Assembly (NCBI GenBank): GCA_016933675.1
Contig: JAFGAM010000090.1
Span: forward strand, 1 to 54,970
DNA: 54,970 nucleotides
DNA from: Candidatus Anaeroferrophillacea bacterium
GTDB taxonomy: Bacteria > Desulfobacterota > Anaeroferrophillalia > Anaeroferrophillales > Anaeroferrophillaceae
Direction: 5' to 3'
Of this stretch, positions 35,647 to 45,577 are shown one piece after another. The position numbers and the translations under genes were made by a program. The stretch's first letter is position 1. Every line of letters begins with the position of its first letter. A model generated the notes under the pieces. It was not told the DNA's origin. It ran no database searches and was given only the letters and a program-made list of their open reading frames with translations.

Positions 35647-37986
35647 ATGTTTGCCAGAATTTCTCTTGGTGCCAAGATTTTTTGTGGCTTCGCGGTGTTG
35701 ATTGCGCTGTTGATCGTCATCGCCTGGGCGGGGTTCAGCAGTGTACGGAGCATCCATCGTCAGGTAATCGATGCCGCCCGGATCAACCGGGTGGCGGCGC
35801 TGTTGAACGATGCCCGGCGGGCGGAAAAGAATTTTATCAACCGGAATCATGCCACGGATGCCGCGGCGGTGGATGCGGCCGTCGACGCGCTGCTGAAGCA
35901 GGCGGCGGATTTGCGCCGGGGGGCTGACGATGAGCACTTTGTCGCCGAGATCGGCCGGATCGAGGAACTGGCACGATCATATTGCCGGGCATTTTCCCTG
36001 TACCGCGAGATGCGTGAGAAGAAGCATGCCGCCCGCGGCCGGATGGCGGAAGCCGGGGCGGTAGCTGCCGATGTGGCCGGCGACATCGCCGCGGGACAGG
36101 AGAAGCGGATGCGTATCGTCAGCAGTGAGGCGAGCGCGCTGGCCGAACGTACCTTGAAGAATACTGAAGATATCGCCCGTATGCAGCGGATGTTGTTGCA
36201 GGCCGACGGCGCGGCGCGGCTCTACCGGCATGCCCGGCACAAGGAATATGTTGAACAGGTGGACGAAAAAATCGATCTGATTCGCACGGTCGGTTCGATG
36301 CTTCGGGCACGCTTCGACCGGGACAGCGCCCGCGAGATGCTGGACGAGTTTTTCGCCGGGATTGATGAGTATGATGCCGCCTTCAAGGGGTGCGTCGAAA
36401 AGCCGACCGCAAAAAATTTCGCCGCCCTCGAGGACTTCAGCCAGCCGGCACAGGAATTGCTCGAATTTTTGCGTCTGGATCAGGGGGCTGACCTGCGCAT
36501 CGTCTGGTCGCGGGCGGATTCGATGATCAGTGATGTGACCGGGATTATCAACGGGACCCACGATGTCGTCGTCTGGCTGCAGGAGGCCGCCGCCGCCGAA
36601 CAGGCCTTCACCATCAGCCATGACGAGGTGCAACTGCAGGCGGTGACACAGCGTCTCGACCTGATCGACGGGAAGGCGGCGGCGATCCGGGATGCCACCC
36701 GTGACGAGTCCCTGCAGAAATCGATTACCGGTCTGCGGGCCGGGGTGGCGGCTTATCGCGAATCCTTCAGCGCCTACATCGACCTTTCCCGCCAGCAGGA
36801 TGACGCCCTGCAGGCGATGGTCGACAGTGCCCGGAAGGTGGTTATGGTCGGCGACCAGCTGGCTGCGGCGCGGCAGGATGATATGCAGCGCCGGACGCTG
36901 CGGGCACGCATGGTGATCAGTGTCGGTGCCGTGGCGGCGACCATTGCCGGGTTCGTGCTGGCTCTGCTCATCACCCGGATTATCACCCGGCCGCTGCGGC
37001 GGATCATCGACGAACTGGGTTCCGGGGCGACCCAGGTTACCGCTGCAGCCGGCGAGGTGTCTTCCGCTTCCCAGGAACTGGCTGATGGCGCCAGCCGCCA
37101 GGCGGCGGCCATCGAGGAGACCGGATCCGCCATCGAGGAAACGGCGGCGCTGACCCGCAGCAACGCCGCCAATGCCGATGAGGCTGACCACATGACCGAC
37201 GCCGCCCGGGAAACCATGGCGCGAACCGGGGATGCCATCCGGGAACTGGCGGCGTCCATGGATCAGCTCGGCGAGGCGGGGAACGAGATTTCGAAGATCG
37301 TCAAGTCCATCGACGAGATTGCTTTCCAGACCAACCTACTGGCCTTGAATGCCGCTGTCGAGGCGGCCCGGGCCGGCGAAGCCGGCGCCGGTTTCGCCGT
37401 GGTGGCGGAAGAGGTTCGCAGTCTGGCACTGCGGGCTGCCGAAGCCGCCAGAACTACCCAGGGATTGATCGAGGATACCGTTACCCGTATTGATCGGGGA
37501 ACCATGGTCATGAATCGCGTCCGGGATGATTTCACCGAGGTCGGTTCCCTGAACGACAAGATCGACAACCTGGTGAAGGAGATTGCCGGCGCCAGCCGGG
37601 AGCAGGCCGGGGGGATCGAACACGTCGCCGGGGCCATGCGGCAGATTGACAGCGTGACCCAGGAGGTTGCCGCCCTTGCCGAGGAAAGCTCTTCCGCGGC
37701 CGAAGAACTGGCGTCTCAGGCGACGGTGATGCAGGAGGTGGTCGACCAGTTGCTGGGGATGGTGACCGGGAGCGGTGATGCCGGCGATGCGGTACCGACG
37801 GCTCCGGCGTTGCCGGTGGCGGAAGCGAGGTCGGCGGCGTCCCCGGTGTTGCCGGAAAGAAGGCGACAGGTGCCGGCCGCAGGGGGTGACTCCCGGGAGA
37901 TACGTCCGGAGGAGGTGTTTCCTCTCGATGATGAGGAGGAAGGAAATGAGCAGGATGATGGCCGGGAACCCTTCGCGGATTTCTAA
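35647..37986 (+). CDS. Methyl-accepting chemotaxis protein, four-helix-bundle/HBM-type sensor
   Basis: The 779-residue chemoreceptor has a first membrane helix directly after the start ([21 protein letters not shown]), a long all-helical periplasmic region with heptad patterns (about 35-415), a second membrane helix ([20 protein letters not shown]), and HAMP. The cytoplasmic signalling rod has the conserved tip [58 protein letters not shown]. The C-terminal Asp/Glu-rich tail is not an NWETF-like CheR tether. The ATG at 35647 was chosen because the membrane helix follows; earlier in-frame starts at 35536-35632 lie next to or within the terminator region. It partly overlaps the lipoprotein gene. 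Confidence 0.92.
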   Translation: MFARISLGAKIFCGFAVLIALLIVIAWAGFSSVRSIHRQVIDAARINRVAALLNDARRAEKNFINRNHATDAAAVDAAVDALLKQAADLRRGADDEHFVAEIGRIEELARSYCRAFSLYREMREKKHAARGRMAEAGAVAADVAGDIAAGQEKRMRIVSSEASALAERTLKNTEDIARMQRMLLQADGAARLYRHARHKEYVEQVDEKIDLIRTVGSMLRARFDRDSAREMLDEFFAGIDEYDAAFKGCVEKPTAKNFAALEDFSQPAQELLEFLRLDQGADLRIVWSRADSMISDVTGIINGTHDVVVWLQEAAAAEQAFTISHDEVQLQAVTQRLDLIDGKAAAIRDATRDESLQKSITGLRAGVAAYRESFSAYIDLSRQQDDALQAMVDSARKVVMVGDQLAAARQDDMQRRTLRARMVISVGAVAATIAGFVLALLITRIITRPLRRIIDELGSGATQVTAAAGEVSSASQELADGASRQAAAIEETGSAIEETAALTRSNAANADEADHMTDAARETMARTGDAIRELAASMDQLGEAGNEISKIVKSIDEIAFQTNLLALNAAVEAARAGEAGAGFAVVAEEVRSLALRAAEAARTTQGLIEDTVTRIDRGTMVMNRVRDDFTEVGSLNDKIDNLVKEIAGASREQAGGIEHVAGAMRQIDSVTQEVAALAEESSSAAEELASQATVMQEVVDQLLGMVTGSGDAGDAVPTAPALPVAEARSAASPVLPERRRQVPAAGGDSREIRPEEVFPLDDEEEGNEQDDGREPFADF

Positions 37987-38566
37987 GGTTTTTCTGCTGC
38001 TTTTCGGGTTGGTCCCGCTGCTGGCCGCCTGCGGCATCCTGCCCCAGCGGGTGCGGTTGCAGCCGACGGCGACGGGGACGGTGCCGGCGGCGCCGGGCGC
38101 CGGGCGCCCGGTGTTCGTCGAGGTGGTCGATCATCGGCCAGCGGCCGATCTCGGCTGGCTGGCGGCTGGCGGCCCGGAAGACGAACGGCGGCCGATTTCC
38201 AGTGCCGACCGGTTGGATGATGTCCTCCTACCGTTGATTGTCGAAGCGCTGAAACAGGCCGGTTTTCGTCCCGTCCTGGAGCTGATCGAAGCCGACCGCA
38301 GTCTGGTGGTCGCGGTCGAGGAGTGTGTTCATACCGTGGGGAACGGCATGGTGAGGGTACCGGTGACCACTCGGGTGATACTGGCCGCTGAGGCAGCGGT
38401 GAATGGCGACCGCCACCGCAGCGTGGCGACGGTTGACTTCCGGGGAGAGACGGCGTTCCGGCCCGCGCCGGTGGATACCGAGCGGCAGATCAATGGTGCC
38501 ATCGGGGCGGCGGTTGACAAACTGTGCGCCAATCCGGCCCTGTGGGAATTCCTTGGCTCCCACTGA
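37946..38566 (+). CDS. YajG-like lipoprotein
   Basis: The 206-residue product starts within the end of the chemoreceptor gene, with GAGGAAGG just before the ATG at 37946. It has a signal peptide with lipobox LLAAC ([18 protein letters not shown]), so it should be anchored to a membrane, probably the outer membrane. The mature part has an [15 protein letters not shown] strand, a [22 protein letters not shown] helix and [23 protein letters not shown], the pattern of YajG/YajG-like lipoproteins of unknown function. Translational coupling to the chemoreceptor gene is suggested by the 41-bp overlap. Confidence 0.7.
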   Translation: MSRMMAGNPSRISKVFLLLFGLVPLLAACGILPQRVRLQPTATGTVPAAPGAGRPVFVEVVDHRPAADLGWLAAGGPEDERRPISSADRLDDVLLPLIVEALKQAGFRPVLELIEADRSLVVAVEECVHTVGNGMVRVPVTTRVILAAEAAVNGDRHRSVATVDFRGETAFRPAPVDTERQINGAIGAAVDKLCANPALWEFLGSH

Positions 38567-38574
38567 CGGCCGGG

Positions 38575-38796
38575 GTGGCGGTGGAACGGGACCTGCGGGG
38601 AGAGGGCGCTGGCCGCCGGCCGCGACAACCGGGGTGGCCGGCGGTTTTTATTATCCTGCTGGTGGTGTGGGTGGTGCTGCGGCTGACGGTGCCGTGGGAG
38701 CGGCTCGCGACCGGCGGCAAGGTGCTGGCGGGCGTTGTCGGGATGGCGGTGCTGCTGGTGCTGATCATCCGTTTATCCGGCGGCCGTGGCCGGTGA
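38575..38796 (+). CDS. Small two-helix membrane protein of unknown function
   Basis: From GTG at 38575, 9 bp after the lipoprotein stop: 73 residues, with a charged start (VAVERDLRGEGAGRRPRQPGW) and two hydrophobic helices (AVFIILLVVWVVLRLTV and VLAGVVGMAVLLVLIIRL) ending in a basic tail. It resembles no family I recognise. The longer frame from 38524 would overlap the lipoprotein gene. The near-adjacent position supports co-expression with the lipoprotein gene, but coding is only moderately supported. Confidence 0.45.
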   Translation: MAVERDLRGEGAGRRPRQPGWPAVFIILLVVWVVLRLTVPWERLATGGKVLAGVVGMAVLLVLIIRLSGGRGR

Positions 38797-38881
38797 ACGG
38801 CTGGATGTCGCGGGCCTGAATTTGGCGTTTGGGCGATAACTTTCTGACGGTGTGGTGGCGGTAATCCGAAAAGGTGCGCGC

Positions 38882-40480
38882 ATGATGATATGGCTGCTGC
38901 CGCTGGCGGCGGTTGTGGTGCTGGTTGCTTTCGGTGCCTGGCACGGATGGCTGAAGGCGCTGCCGGCGGGTCTGGCGCTGCGCGGGGAGGCGCACTGGGT
39001 GGCTCCCGGCCGGGTGACCTTTCTGTACGACCTCACCGCCGCCGATAATACCGGTTTGATTCGTCGTGAACGGGAGATCTTTCCGGCGCTTTTCGACCTC
39101 ATAGATCACGCCGAGCGGTATATCCTCCTCGATTTCTTTCTTTTTAACGATCACCGCGGCCGCCAGGCCGGCGTCTTCGAGCGGCCTCTGGCCGCTGAAC
39201 TGGCGGACCGCATGCTGGCCCGCCGTGCGGCGGTGCCGGGGCTGGTCGTCGAGGTGGTGACCGATCCCATCAACAGTGCCTACGACGGCGCCCGGGCCCG
39301 CGCCATCGAGCGCCTGCGGGCGGCGGGGGTCAATGTCGTGGTTACCGATCTCGACCGGTTGCGGGACAGCAATCCGCTCTACTCGGTCTGGTGGCGTCTG
39401 CTGCTGTCCCGGCTGCCGGAGCACTGGCTCGATCTACCCCATCCCTTCGATGCCGGCGGCGCTCCGGTGAGTCTCGCGAGCTGGCTGAGGCTGATCAATT
39501 TCAAGGCCAACCATCGCAAGGTGGTGGTTGGCGACCGAAACGGCGGCTGGGTCGGCCTGGTGACCTCGGCCAATCCCCACGGCGCCAGCAGTTCCCATTC
39601 CAACGTCGCCCTGCTGGTTGCCGACGACGGCTTCGCCCGCGATCTCCATCGTTCCGAGGCCGTGGTGGCCCGGTTCTCCGGCGGCCGTTTGCGGCCGCTG
39701 CCGGAATTGTCCGAACCGCCGGCATTGCCGCAATTGCCGGGAAGGTTGGTTGAGTCGGAACCACCCGCAATACCGGCAACATCGGCAGCTCCAGAAACAT
39801 TCGGGTCGGCGGAAACAGGGGTATTGTCAGGAGCCCCGCTGAAGGCGGCCGACCGCGGAGCCATTGCGGCCGGTAACGGTTTGAAGCTGGCGGTGCGGCT
39901 GCTCACCGAGCAGCGCATCCGCGCGGCGGTGGTCGCCGATCTGGATGCGGCGGGAGCGGGGGACGAGGTGACCCTGGCGATGTTCTACCTTGCCGACCGC
40001 CCGGTGATCCGGGCGCTCCTGGGTGCCGCCCGGCGCGGCGCCAGGGTGCGGCTGATCCTCGATCCCAACCGCGACGCCTTCGGCTATGTCAAGAACGGCG
40101 TCCCCAACCGCCCGGCGGCGGCCGAACTGCGGCGAAATTCGCATGGGTGCATAACCGTGCGCTGGTACGACACCCACGGCGAACAGTTCCACACCAAGCT
40201 GCTCTTCATCCGCCACGCCGCCGGCGGCGCGGTGGCCAGCCTCGGTTCCGCCAACTTCACCCGCCGCAACATCGGCGGCTGGAATCTGGAGACCAACGTC
40301 CGTCTTGCCGGTCCAGCCGTTGCCGCGCCCCTGGCCGGTATCGCCGATTATCTGGATGCGGTCTGGGAGAACCGCGAAGGGCGGCACTGCACCCTGCCGG
40401 CGGCAGCTTTTACCGACGAATCCCGCCGGAAATACTTCCAATACCGGGTTCAGGAAATGCTGGGTCTCGGTACGTTCTGA
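38882..40480 (+). CDS. Phospholipase-D-family protein (cardiolipin-synthase-like)
   Basis: A 532-residue protein with one N-terminal membrane helix (MIWLLPLAAVVVLVAFGAW) and two PLD domains. The first is near residues 200-230, NFKANHRKVVVGDRNGGWVGLVTSANPHG; the second near 430-460, GEQFHTKLLFIRHAAGGAVASLGSANFTRRN. Each has the H-x-K nucleophile and Asn of the HKD motif. Between them is a Pro/Ala-rich linker (about residues 280-320). It could be a cardiolipin synthase or another phosphatidyl transferase; an inner-membrane location is likely. The ATG at 38882 puts the membrane helix at the N-terminus; a GTG frame opens 30 bp earlier. Confidence 0.85.
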   Translation: MMIWLLPLAAVVVLVAFGAWHGWLKALPAGLALRGEAHWVAPGRVTFLYDLTAADNTGLIRREREIFPALFDLIDHAERYILLDFFLFNDHRGRQAGVFERPLAAELADRMLARRAAVPGLVVEVVTDPINSAYDGARARAIERLRAAGVNVVVTDLDRLRDSNPLYSVWWRLLLSRLPEHWLDLPHPFDAGGAPVSLASWLRLINFKANHRKVVVGDRNGGWVGLVTSANPHGASSSHSNVALLVADDGFARDLHRSEAVVARFSGGRLRPLPELSEPPALPQLPGRLVESEPPAIPATSAAPETFGSAETGVLSGAPLKAADRGAIAAGNGLKLAVRLLTEQRIRAAVVADLDAAGAGDEVTLAMFYLADRPVIRALLGAARRGARVRLILDPNRDAFGYVKNGVPNRPAAAELRRNSHGCITVRWYDTHGEQFHTKLLFIRHAAGGAVASLGSANFTRRNIGGWNLETNVRLAGPAVAAPLAGIADYLDAVWENREGRHCTLPAAAFTDESRRKYFQYRVQEMLGLGTF

Positions 40481-40483
40481 TAA

Positions 40484-40505
40484 TGCCCCGGCCTCGGTAT
40501 GCCGG
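40484..40505 (+). terminator. Hairpin after the PLD gene
   Basis: CCCCGGC (about 40486-40492) pairs with GCCGGGG (40501-40507 region), with an 8-nt loop. No T tract follows on the plus strand, so a terminator role is uncertain. Confidence 0.35.
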
Positions 40506-40638
40506 GGTAAAAGAACGGCGCAGTGTCTGCGTATGTCATTAGTATTTAGCGGGTCGACGATGACCTGTGATTATATGTTTTATTGTTTTTGAGTTGTTCA
40601 TGAAACCGTCAATATTGCTGAACGAAAGGAGAAGTTGT

Positions 40639-41112
40639 ATGAAAACTGTCCGTCAACTGCAGGTGATTATTGTTTTTCTGGTTGTTTTAGCGGTCGCTGC
40701 CGGTGCTCTTGCCGGCGATACTGCCACCAGGGATGAATGTGTCGCCAAAGCAAAAGCGGCTGCCCAACTCGTGCTTGATGAAGGGCTGGATGCCGCCCTG
40801 GGAAAAATCAACGACAAAAGCGGTTCGTTCGTGTGGAAAAATTCCTACGTTTTCTGCATCGACCTGGATAAACAATGCAATATCGCTCATCCCATCAAAC
40901 CGAAGCTGATCGGTAAGAACCTCATGGCGGTGAAAGATGTCAACAATAAGATGTTTTTTGCCGAGTTCATCAGTCTGGCAAAAACCAAGGGAGAAGGTTG
41001 GGTTGACTATATGTGGCCGAAGCCGGGAGAGAAAGCTCCGTCTCGAAAATTGACCTATGTGTACCGGGTGCCTGGGCATAACATTGCCATGTTGGCCGGG
41101 ATTTATGAATAA
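40639..41112 (+). CDS. Periplasmic single-Cache-domain protein
   Basis: The 157-residue protein has a cleavable signal peptide (LQVIIVFLVVLAVAAGALA, cut after ALA). The Cache-type (sCache_2 / PilJ-like) ligand domain has the pattern ...AALGKINDKSGSFVWKNSYVFCIDLDKQCNIAHPIKPKLIGKNLMAVKDVNNKMFFAEFISLAK...GEGWVDYMWPKPGE...KLTYVYRVPGHNIAMLAGIYE, which is the standard single-Cache order. It is not attached to a receptor. It lies 240 bp before a chemoreceptor on the same strand, and may supply a ligand-bound form to it. GAAAGGAGAAG precedes the ATG at 40639. Confidence 0.85.
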   Translation: MKTVRQLQVIIVFLVVLAVAAGALAGDTATRDECVAKAKAAAQLVLDEGLDAALGKINDKSGSFVWKNSYVFCIDLDKQCNIAHPIKPKLIGKNLMAVKDVNNKMFFAEFISLAKTKGEGWVDYMWPKPGEKAPSRKLTYVYRVPGHNIAMLAGIYE

Positions 41113-41188
41113 TCCTGGCGGCCGCTAACTACTGGTTTCGCGGGACCGGAAGCCTTTGCCCGGGGTTCTTGATGAAGCCGTGATCATT

Positions 41189-41330
41189 GCCAGGATACGG
41201 CAAAAAGAGACGGCATCCTGACGGCTTCAGATCCGCGGCGCGCAATTGTTGAGGGCTGCGCTGTCACCGTAGGCCGCGGTGATTCAGGTTGCCGCGCAGC
41301 GAAGAAGATGGAGTTGCTGAGAGGCCGTCA
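41189..41330 (+). repeat. Dispersed intergenic repeat, full copy
   Basis: GCCAGGATACGGCAAAAAGA, ACGGCTTCAGATCCGCGGCG, CGCAATTGTTGAGG, variable middle, GGTTGCCGCGCAGCGAAGAA, GATGGAGTTG. The block order is the same as at 19901-20050. It ends just upstream of the mcp ribosome site. Confidence 0.75.
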
Positions 41331-41355
41331 TTTTTGCGCTAAAAGGAAAATTTTC

Positions 41356-43296
41356 ATGGGCCAGCTATTCAGGTCGGGAGTACGCCGCAAGATAATCCTG
41401 CTGGCGTCCATCGGCGTAATCGGACTGATCCTGGTGTCGGGAATGAATGTTCTGCTTGATCTGAAGATGGAAAAATATCTTCGGATGGGGCGGGACGGCC
41501 AGGATATCGTCTATTTGACTCTCCAGAGCATTTTGCTGGAGGAAAAGTTTATCAATACGGGTGGTGAGACCCTGCTTCAGTTGATCGACAAGTATGAAAA
41601 AGAACGGCAGATGATCATTCCCCGCATTAAATCCATGGCCACGGATGAAAAAACAAGACGTACGGTTGATGAGATCGTGGTTAAGGCGCAGGAACATACA
41701 AAAACGTTTGCTGAAATTACCGCAAACATCTCCTCTATCGAGCATGATCGAAATGCGATTACAGAGAAAACACTCCATCTGAGCAGAGTAATCGGTGAGG
41801 TTGTTGATTCGATCACCCGCAAGGAAACCGAGTTGATAATGGATGGGGAGTCTCTCGATCCAAGCAACGCCGCCGTGCGGGATGAATTCAAGCTGCTCGG
41901 ATCCGCATTTGATCAGCAGCTGCTGAATGTGCAAAACCTGTTTGTTTTTAATGACGCGAAACGATTTGAAGACACCCGTAAGCGGTATGAAGGCAATATT
42001 GTTTTGACGTATAAAAATATCGACCCCATGCTCAGAATAATCAATGCCGATGAATTCAACGCGGTATACCGGGAGATAGGGAGTGGCTTGCCGATAATCG
42101 CTGAGATGGAAACATCGGTCTTTGCGGAATGGCGGAAAAATCAGGAGATGCGCCCGCTTCTTTCCCGGAGTGGGGAACACATCCAGCGGGCGGCGCTCGA
42201 GATCGTTGGTATTACCGAAAGCAGCATTGCCGACGGCAAGAAGCTTGCCGGTATCGTCAGTCTGTCCACCGCGGGCATTGCGCTGATGCTGCTGATGACA
42301 TTGGGTTTCTTTATCGTTCGTTCCATTACCCGCCCGTTGAACCAGGCGATAGTCGGATTGGCGGAAGGGTCCGGCGAGGTGACGAAGACCTCCGCGCAGA
42401 TCACCGAGGCAAGCCGGATGGTTGCCGAAGGGGCTTCGGAACAGGCGGCTTCGCTGGAGGAAACCTCCTCTTCTTTAGAAGAAATGGAGTCAATTACGCG
42501 CCTGAATGCCGATCATGCCAGTCAGGCAGACCAGTTGATGAAAGCCGCCTGCCAGGTGGTTGATCATGCCATTGCCTCCATGGAAAAACTCACCCGGTCG
42601 ATGGCTGAAATTACCGCCGCCAGTGAGGAAACCTCGAAGGTAATAAAAACCATCGACGAAATCGCTTTTCAAACCAATTTACTGGCCTTGAACGCTGCGG
42701 TGGAAGCCGCACGGGCCGGAGATTCCGGTGCCGGCTTTGCGGTTGTGGCGGATGAGGTGCGAAGCCTTGCTTTGCGGGCCGCCGAGGCCGCCCGAACGAC
42801 TGCCGGCCTTATCGATGCAAACGCAACGAAGGTCAGGGATGGCGATGCGTTGTTAAGGGCTACCAGTGAAGCTTTTGATTCGGTGGTGGAAAATGCCACC
42901 AAGGCAGCCACTCTGGTGGGCGAAATTGCGACCGCTTCCCTTGAACAAGCCCAGGGAATCGGTCAGATTAATATCGCGGTAGCGGAAATCGACACGGTTA
43001 CCCAGCGGAATGCTTCCGAGGCCGAGGAAACCGCCGCGGCCGCGAGAAGAATGAACTCCCAGGCACATCAGATGCGGGAACTTCTTGGTGACCTGCGGGC
43101 GGTTGTGAGTGGACGGAGGACTGCTTGTGCCGAATCGGAAATGATGGTTTTCGATAAGGTTGAAATGAACGTAAAGCTGCCGGCCGGAAAGGAACATGGC
43201 CGGATGACGGCAATATCAACCGAAGAAACCAACCCTACTCGATATGATGGAATCGCAACAATGGCTGATATGCGCCGAAAAGGGATAACATCGTAA
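41356..43296 (+). CDS. Methyl-accepting chemotaxis protein
   Basis: A 646-residue receptor with a first membrane helix near 12-32 ([23 protein letters not shown]), a helical periplasmic domain of about 270 residues, a second membrane helix ([22 protein letters not shown]), HAMP-like linker, and a signalling domain with [55 protein letters not shown]. The membrane and periplasmic region is noticeably lower in G+C than the surrounding genes (AAAAATAT... codons), while the signalling part matches them. GGA spacing to the ATG at 41356 is good. The last ten residues (about [10 protein letters not shown]) lie in sequence that belongs to the dispersed repeat at 43262. Confidence 0.93.
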   Translation: MGQLFRSGVRRKIILLASIGVIGLILVSGMNVLLDLKMEKYLRMGRDGQDIVYLTLQSILLEEKFINTGGETLLQLIDKYEKERQMIIPRIKSMATDEKTRRTVDEIVVKAQEHTKTFAEITANISSIEHDRNAITEKTLHLSRVIGEVVDSITRKETELIMDGESLDPSNAAVRDEFKLLGSAFDQQLLNVQNLFVFNDAKRFEDTRKRYEGNIVLTYKNIDPMLRIINADEFNAVYREIGSGLPIIAEMETSVFAEWRKNQEMRPLLSRSGEHIQRAALEIVGITESSIADGKKLAGIVSLSTAGIALMLLMTLGFFIVRSITRPLNQAIVGLAEGSGEVTKTSAQITEASRMVAEGASEQAASLEETSSSLEEMESITRLNADHASQADQLMKAACQVVDHAIASMEKLTRSMAEITAASEETSKVIKTIDEIAFQTNLLALNAAVEAARAGDSGAGFAVVADEVRSLALRAAEAARTTAGLIDANATKVRDGDALLRATSEAFDSVVENATKAATLVGEIATASLEQAQGIGQINIAVAEIDTVTQRNASEAEETAAAARRMNSQAHQMRELLGDLRAVVSGRRTACAESEMMVFDKVEMNVKLPAGKEHGRMTAISTEETNPTRYDGIATMADMRRKGITS

Positions 43297-43345
43297 CCTC
43301 TCCGGATTCGCGGCGCACAATAGTTGGAAAGCTTCACCGGGGTTG
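43262..43345 (+). repeat. Dispersed intergenic repeat copy overlapping the mcp 3' end
   Basis: GCTGATATGCGCCGAAAAGG, ATCGTAACCTCTCCGGATTC, GCGGCGCACAATAGTTGGAA: the 5' half of the family. The stop codon of the chemoreceptor (43294-43296) lies inside it. Confidence 0.65.
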
Positions 43346-43463
43346 TTGGCCGCCATATCCAGGTTGTTCGGCGCTGATTTTTTGTACCGGAAACGCACAT
43401 GGCCGGGGAGAAAGCCCGGCCAACCGGCGAGGCGTTTGGAGAATTTCCAGTGTCCGTACCGGG

Positions 43464-43563
43464 TTATCCTGATGCCAGCGCGGTTTTGATACCGAAAGCG
43501 ACCAGCAGGAAGCCGTAGATTCTGCGCGTGGCGGATTGCCTTGCCGCATTTCGGCGGTTGTTC
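43464..43563 (-). pseudogene. Possible C-terminal remnant of a LysE/RhtB-type exporter
   Basis: On the minus strand a frame reads ...ATRRIYGFLLVAFGIKTALASG then stop (43464-43466). The RIYGFLLVAFGIKTALA pattern resembles the last membrane helix of LysE/RhtB exporters. Upstream in the same frame no intact protein follows, since the MBL gene stop is reached. It may be a remnant, or coincidence. Confidence 0.3.
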
Positions 43564-43578
43564 CGGTTCCATGCCGGT

Positions 43579-45201
43579 TCAGCTGGGTTCTTCATGCCCG
43601 GCGAGGCAGGATTCCACTTCTTGCAGCCGCCGGTTGATCTCCGCCAGTTGTGGTGCCAAGTGCTCGCGGGTGGCGGCGTCGGGCAGATCCTCCCAAGTGC
43701 TCAGCCGGTCGGCGATGACATCCAGCTCGCTCCAGGCGTGGTCGATAGCCGCTTCAAAGGTCGGGTGGGGGCCGGTAACCGTTTTCCGGGGTGCTTCAGT
43801 CGCCGCCGCCGGATCGATAATATCACCTTCCAGCGGTACGGTTGCGGCGAGTCCCAGGGTCGCTTCCACGTGACGACGAAAATCCTCCGCCGCCTGCCGT
43901 TCCCCATGAACGATGTAGACCGCCCGGGGCGGTTTTTCGATGGCGCCCAGCCAGCGGGTGAGGCCGTCGCGGTCGGCATGGGCGGAGAAGCCGCCGATGG
44001 TGTGGATGCTGGCCTTTACCGCCACCTTCTCGCCGAAGATGGTTACCCGCTCGGCACCGTCGACAATATAGCGTCCGGTGGTGCCCACCGCCTGGTAGCC
44101 GACGAAGACAATGCGGGCTTCGGGGCGCCAGAGATTGTAGCGCAGGTGGTGCTTGATGCGGCCGGCATTGGCCATGCCGGCGGCGGCGATGATGATCGCC
44201 CCGCCGGTGAGTTCGTTCAGCGCCCGGGATTCGTCGGTGGTGCGGGAAAAGTGCAGGCCGGGGAAATCCAGGGGGTGGGTGCCGTTGCTGAGCCGGGCGA
44301 GGGTGGTGGCGTCGAAGCATTCGGGATGGGCGAGGAAGATCTCGGTGGCGGAGATGGCCAGCGGGCTGTCGACGAAGACCCGCATCGGTGGAATGCGGCG
44401 CTGTTCGGCCAGTTCACTGACGATGTAGAGCAGCTCCTGGGTGCGGCCGACGGCGAACGACGGGACGATGACGTTGCCGCCTTCGCCGTGGGCGCCGATG
44501 ATCGCCTGGCGCAGCTCCTCGATGGAGGCGTCCATGGGCTTGTGGCAGCGGTTGCCGTAGGTCGATTCGATGAATACCACGTCGGCATCGGCCACCGTGT
44601 CCGGGTCGCGGATGATGGGCTGGCCGGTATTGCCGAGGTCGCCGGAGAAGACCACCTTCACCTCGCGGCCGTTCTCCTTGAGCCACAGTTCGATGAAGGC
44701 CGAACCGAGGATATGGCCGGCGACGCGGAAGCGGGCGCGGACCGCCGGCGAAAGGACGATCTCGCGGTTGAAGGGCAGGGGGCGGAAATAGCGGTTGGCC
44801 TCGTGCGCCTGCTCCATGGTATATAGCGGTTCGATGAACCGGTGCCGGCCGGCGCGTTTCTTCTTGCGGTTGCGCCATTCGGCCTCCATCTCCTGGATAT
44901 GGGCGCTGTCGGCCAGCATGATGGCGCACAGATCGGCGGTGGGCGGGGTGCAGATGATGCCGCCGGCGAAGCCGCGGTGTACCAGCCGGGGGATGAGGCC
45001 GCTGTGGTCGATGTGGGCGTGGGTCAGGAGCAGGTGGCTGACGGTGGCCGGATCAAAGGAAAACTCCTGGTAATTCCGCTCGTCGGCCTCGCGGGAGCCC
45101 TGGAACATGCCGCAGTCAACCAGCAGGCGGGTGTTGTCGGCCTCGACCAGGTAGCAGGAACCGGTGACTGTGCCGGCGCCGCCGATGCAGGTAATTTTCA
45201 T
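43579..45201 (-). CDS. Metallo-beta-lactamase-fold beta-CASP RNA-processing exonuclease/endonuclease
   Basis: A 540-residue protein of the RNA-specificity (beta-CASP) MBL branch, related to CPSF73/YsgA-like RNases. It has LLLTHAHIDHSGLIPRLVHRGFAGGI (the HxHxDH zinc motif), GHILGSAFIELWL, VVFSGDLGNTGQPII (metal Asp), FIESTYGNRCHK, VIVPSFAVGRTQELLYIVSELAEQRRI, the beta-CASP cap, KASIHTIGGFSAHADRDGLTRWLG (motif B/C His) and VYIVHGERQAAEDF. The last 80 residues form a helical, charged tail unique to this subgroup. No neighbours suggest a specific substrate; it stands alone on the minus strand. Confidence 0.9.
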   Translation of the reverse strand: MKITCIGGAGTVTGSCYLVEADNTRLLVDCGMFQGSREADERNYQEFSFDPATVSHLLLTHAHIDHSGLIPRLVHRGFAGGIICTPPTADLCAIMLADSAHIQEMEAEWRNRKKKRAGRHRFIEPLYTMEQAHEANRYFRPLPFNREIVLSPAVRARFRVAGHILGSAFIELWLKENGREVKVVFSGDLGNTGQPIIRDPDTVADADVVFIESTYGNRCHKPMDASIEELRQAIIGAHGEGGNVIVPSFAVGRTQELLYIVSELAEQRRIPPMRVFVDSPLAISATEIFLAHPECFDATTLARLSNGTHPLDFPGLHFSRTTDESRALNELTGGAIIIAAAGMANAGRIKHHLRYNLWRPEARIVFVGYQAVGTTGRYIVDGAERVTIFGEKVAVKASIHTIGGFSAHADRDGLTRWLGAIEKPPRAVYIVHGERQAAEDFRRHVEATLGLAATVPLEGDIIDPAAATEAPRKTVTGPHPTFEAAIDHAWSELDVIADRLSTWEDLPDAATREHLAPQLAEINRRLQEVESCLAGHEEPS

Positions 45202-45577
45202 GTTACACTCCGTATCGGGTGAAAGATGGGTAACGATGCCGTTATATCCGCCCTGAATCGGCCGTTGCCGACAAACCGCTGACCCGGGAGCCTTTTTTCA
45301 ATTCATATGCCATTGCATCGGGTTTTGCGCGCCGTGAATCTGGGGGGCAACCGGCCGGTCGCCCGTACTACCGTGCCATTCCGTATTGGCGCATGTTGGC
45401 AGTGGTTACGGTGCCAGCGAATTGGTCGCGGGTATCGATCCTGATTATTGCCGCCTCCCGGTCTCTGCGCATCGTTTCTTGTGTTTGTATCATCAATCAG
45501 GACTTGAGAGCAATCTTTCCCGGACAATTTCCGCTGCGGTCATGTAAGGCCTGCATGGGTGCATGGATTGGTTTTTG
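45202..45577. repeat. Intergenic space with an inverted copy of the dispersed repeat
   Basis: From about 45313 to 45440, read on the minus strand, the blocks appear as TGCGCCAATACGGAATGGCA, then CCCCAGATTCACGGCGCGCA and AAACCCG. This is a diverged copy of the repeat seen elsewhere on the plus strand. No ORF with family resemblance was found in the rest of the gap. Confidence 0.55.

Noticed and set aside
43528-44826. 432-residue plus-strand frame
   Set aside because: Lies opposite the metallo-beta-lactamase gene, which has all active-site motifs; the plus frame has none.
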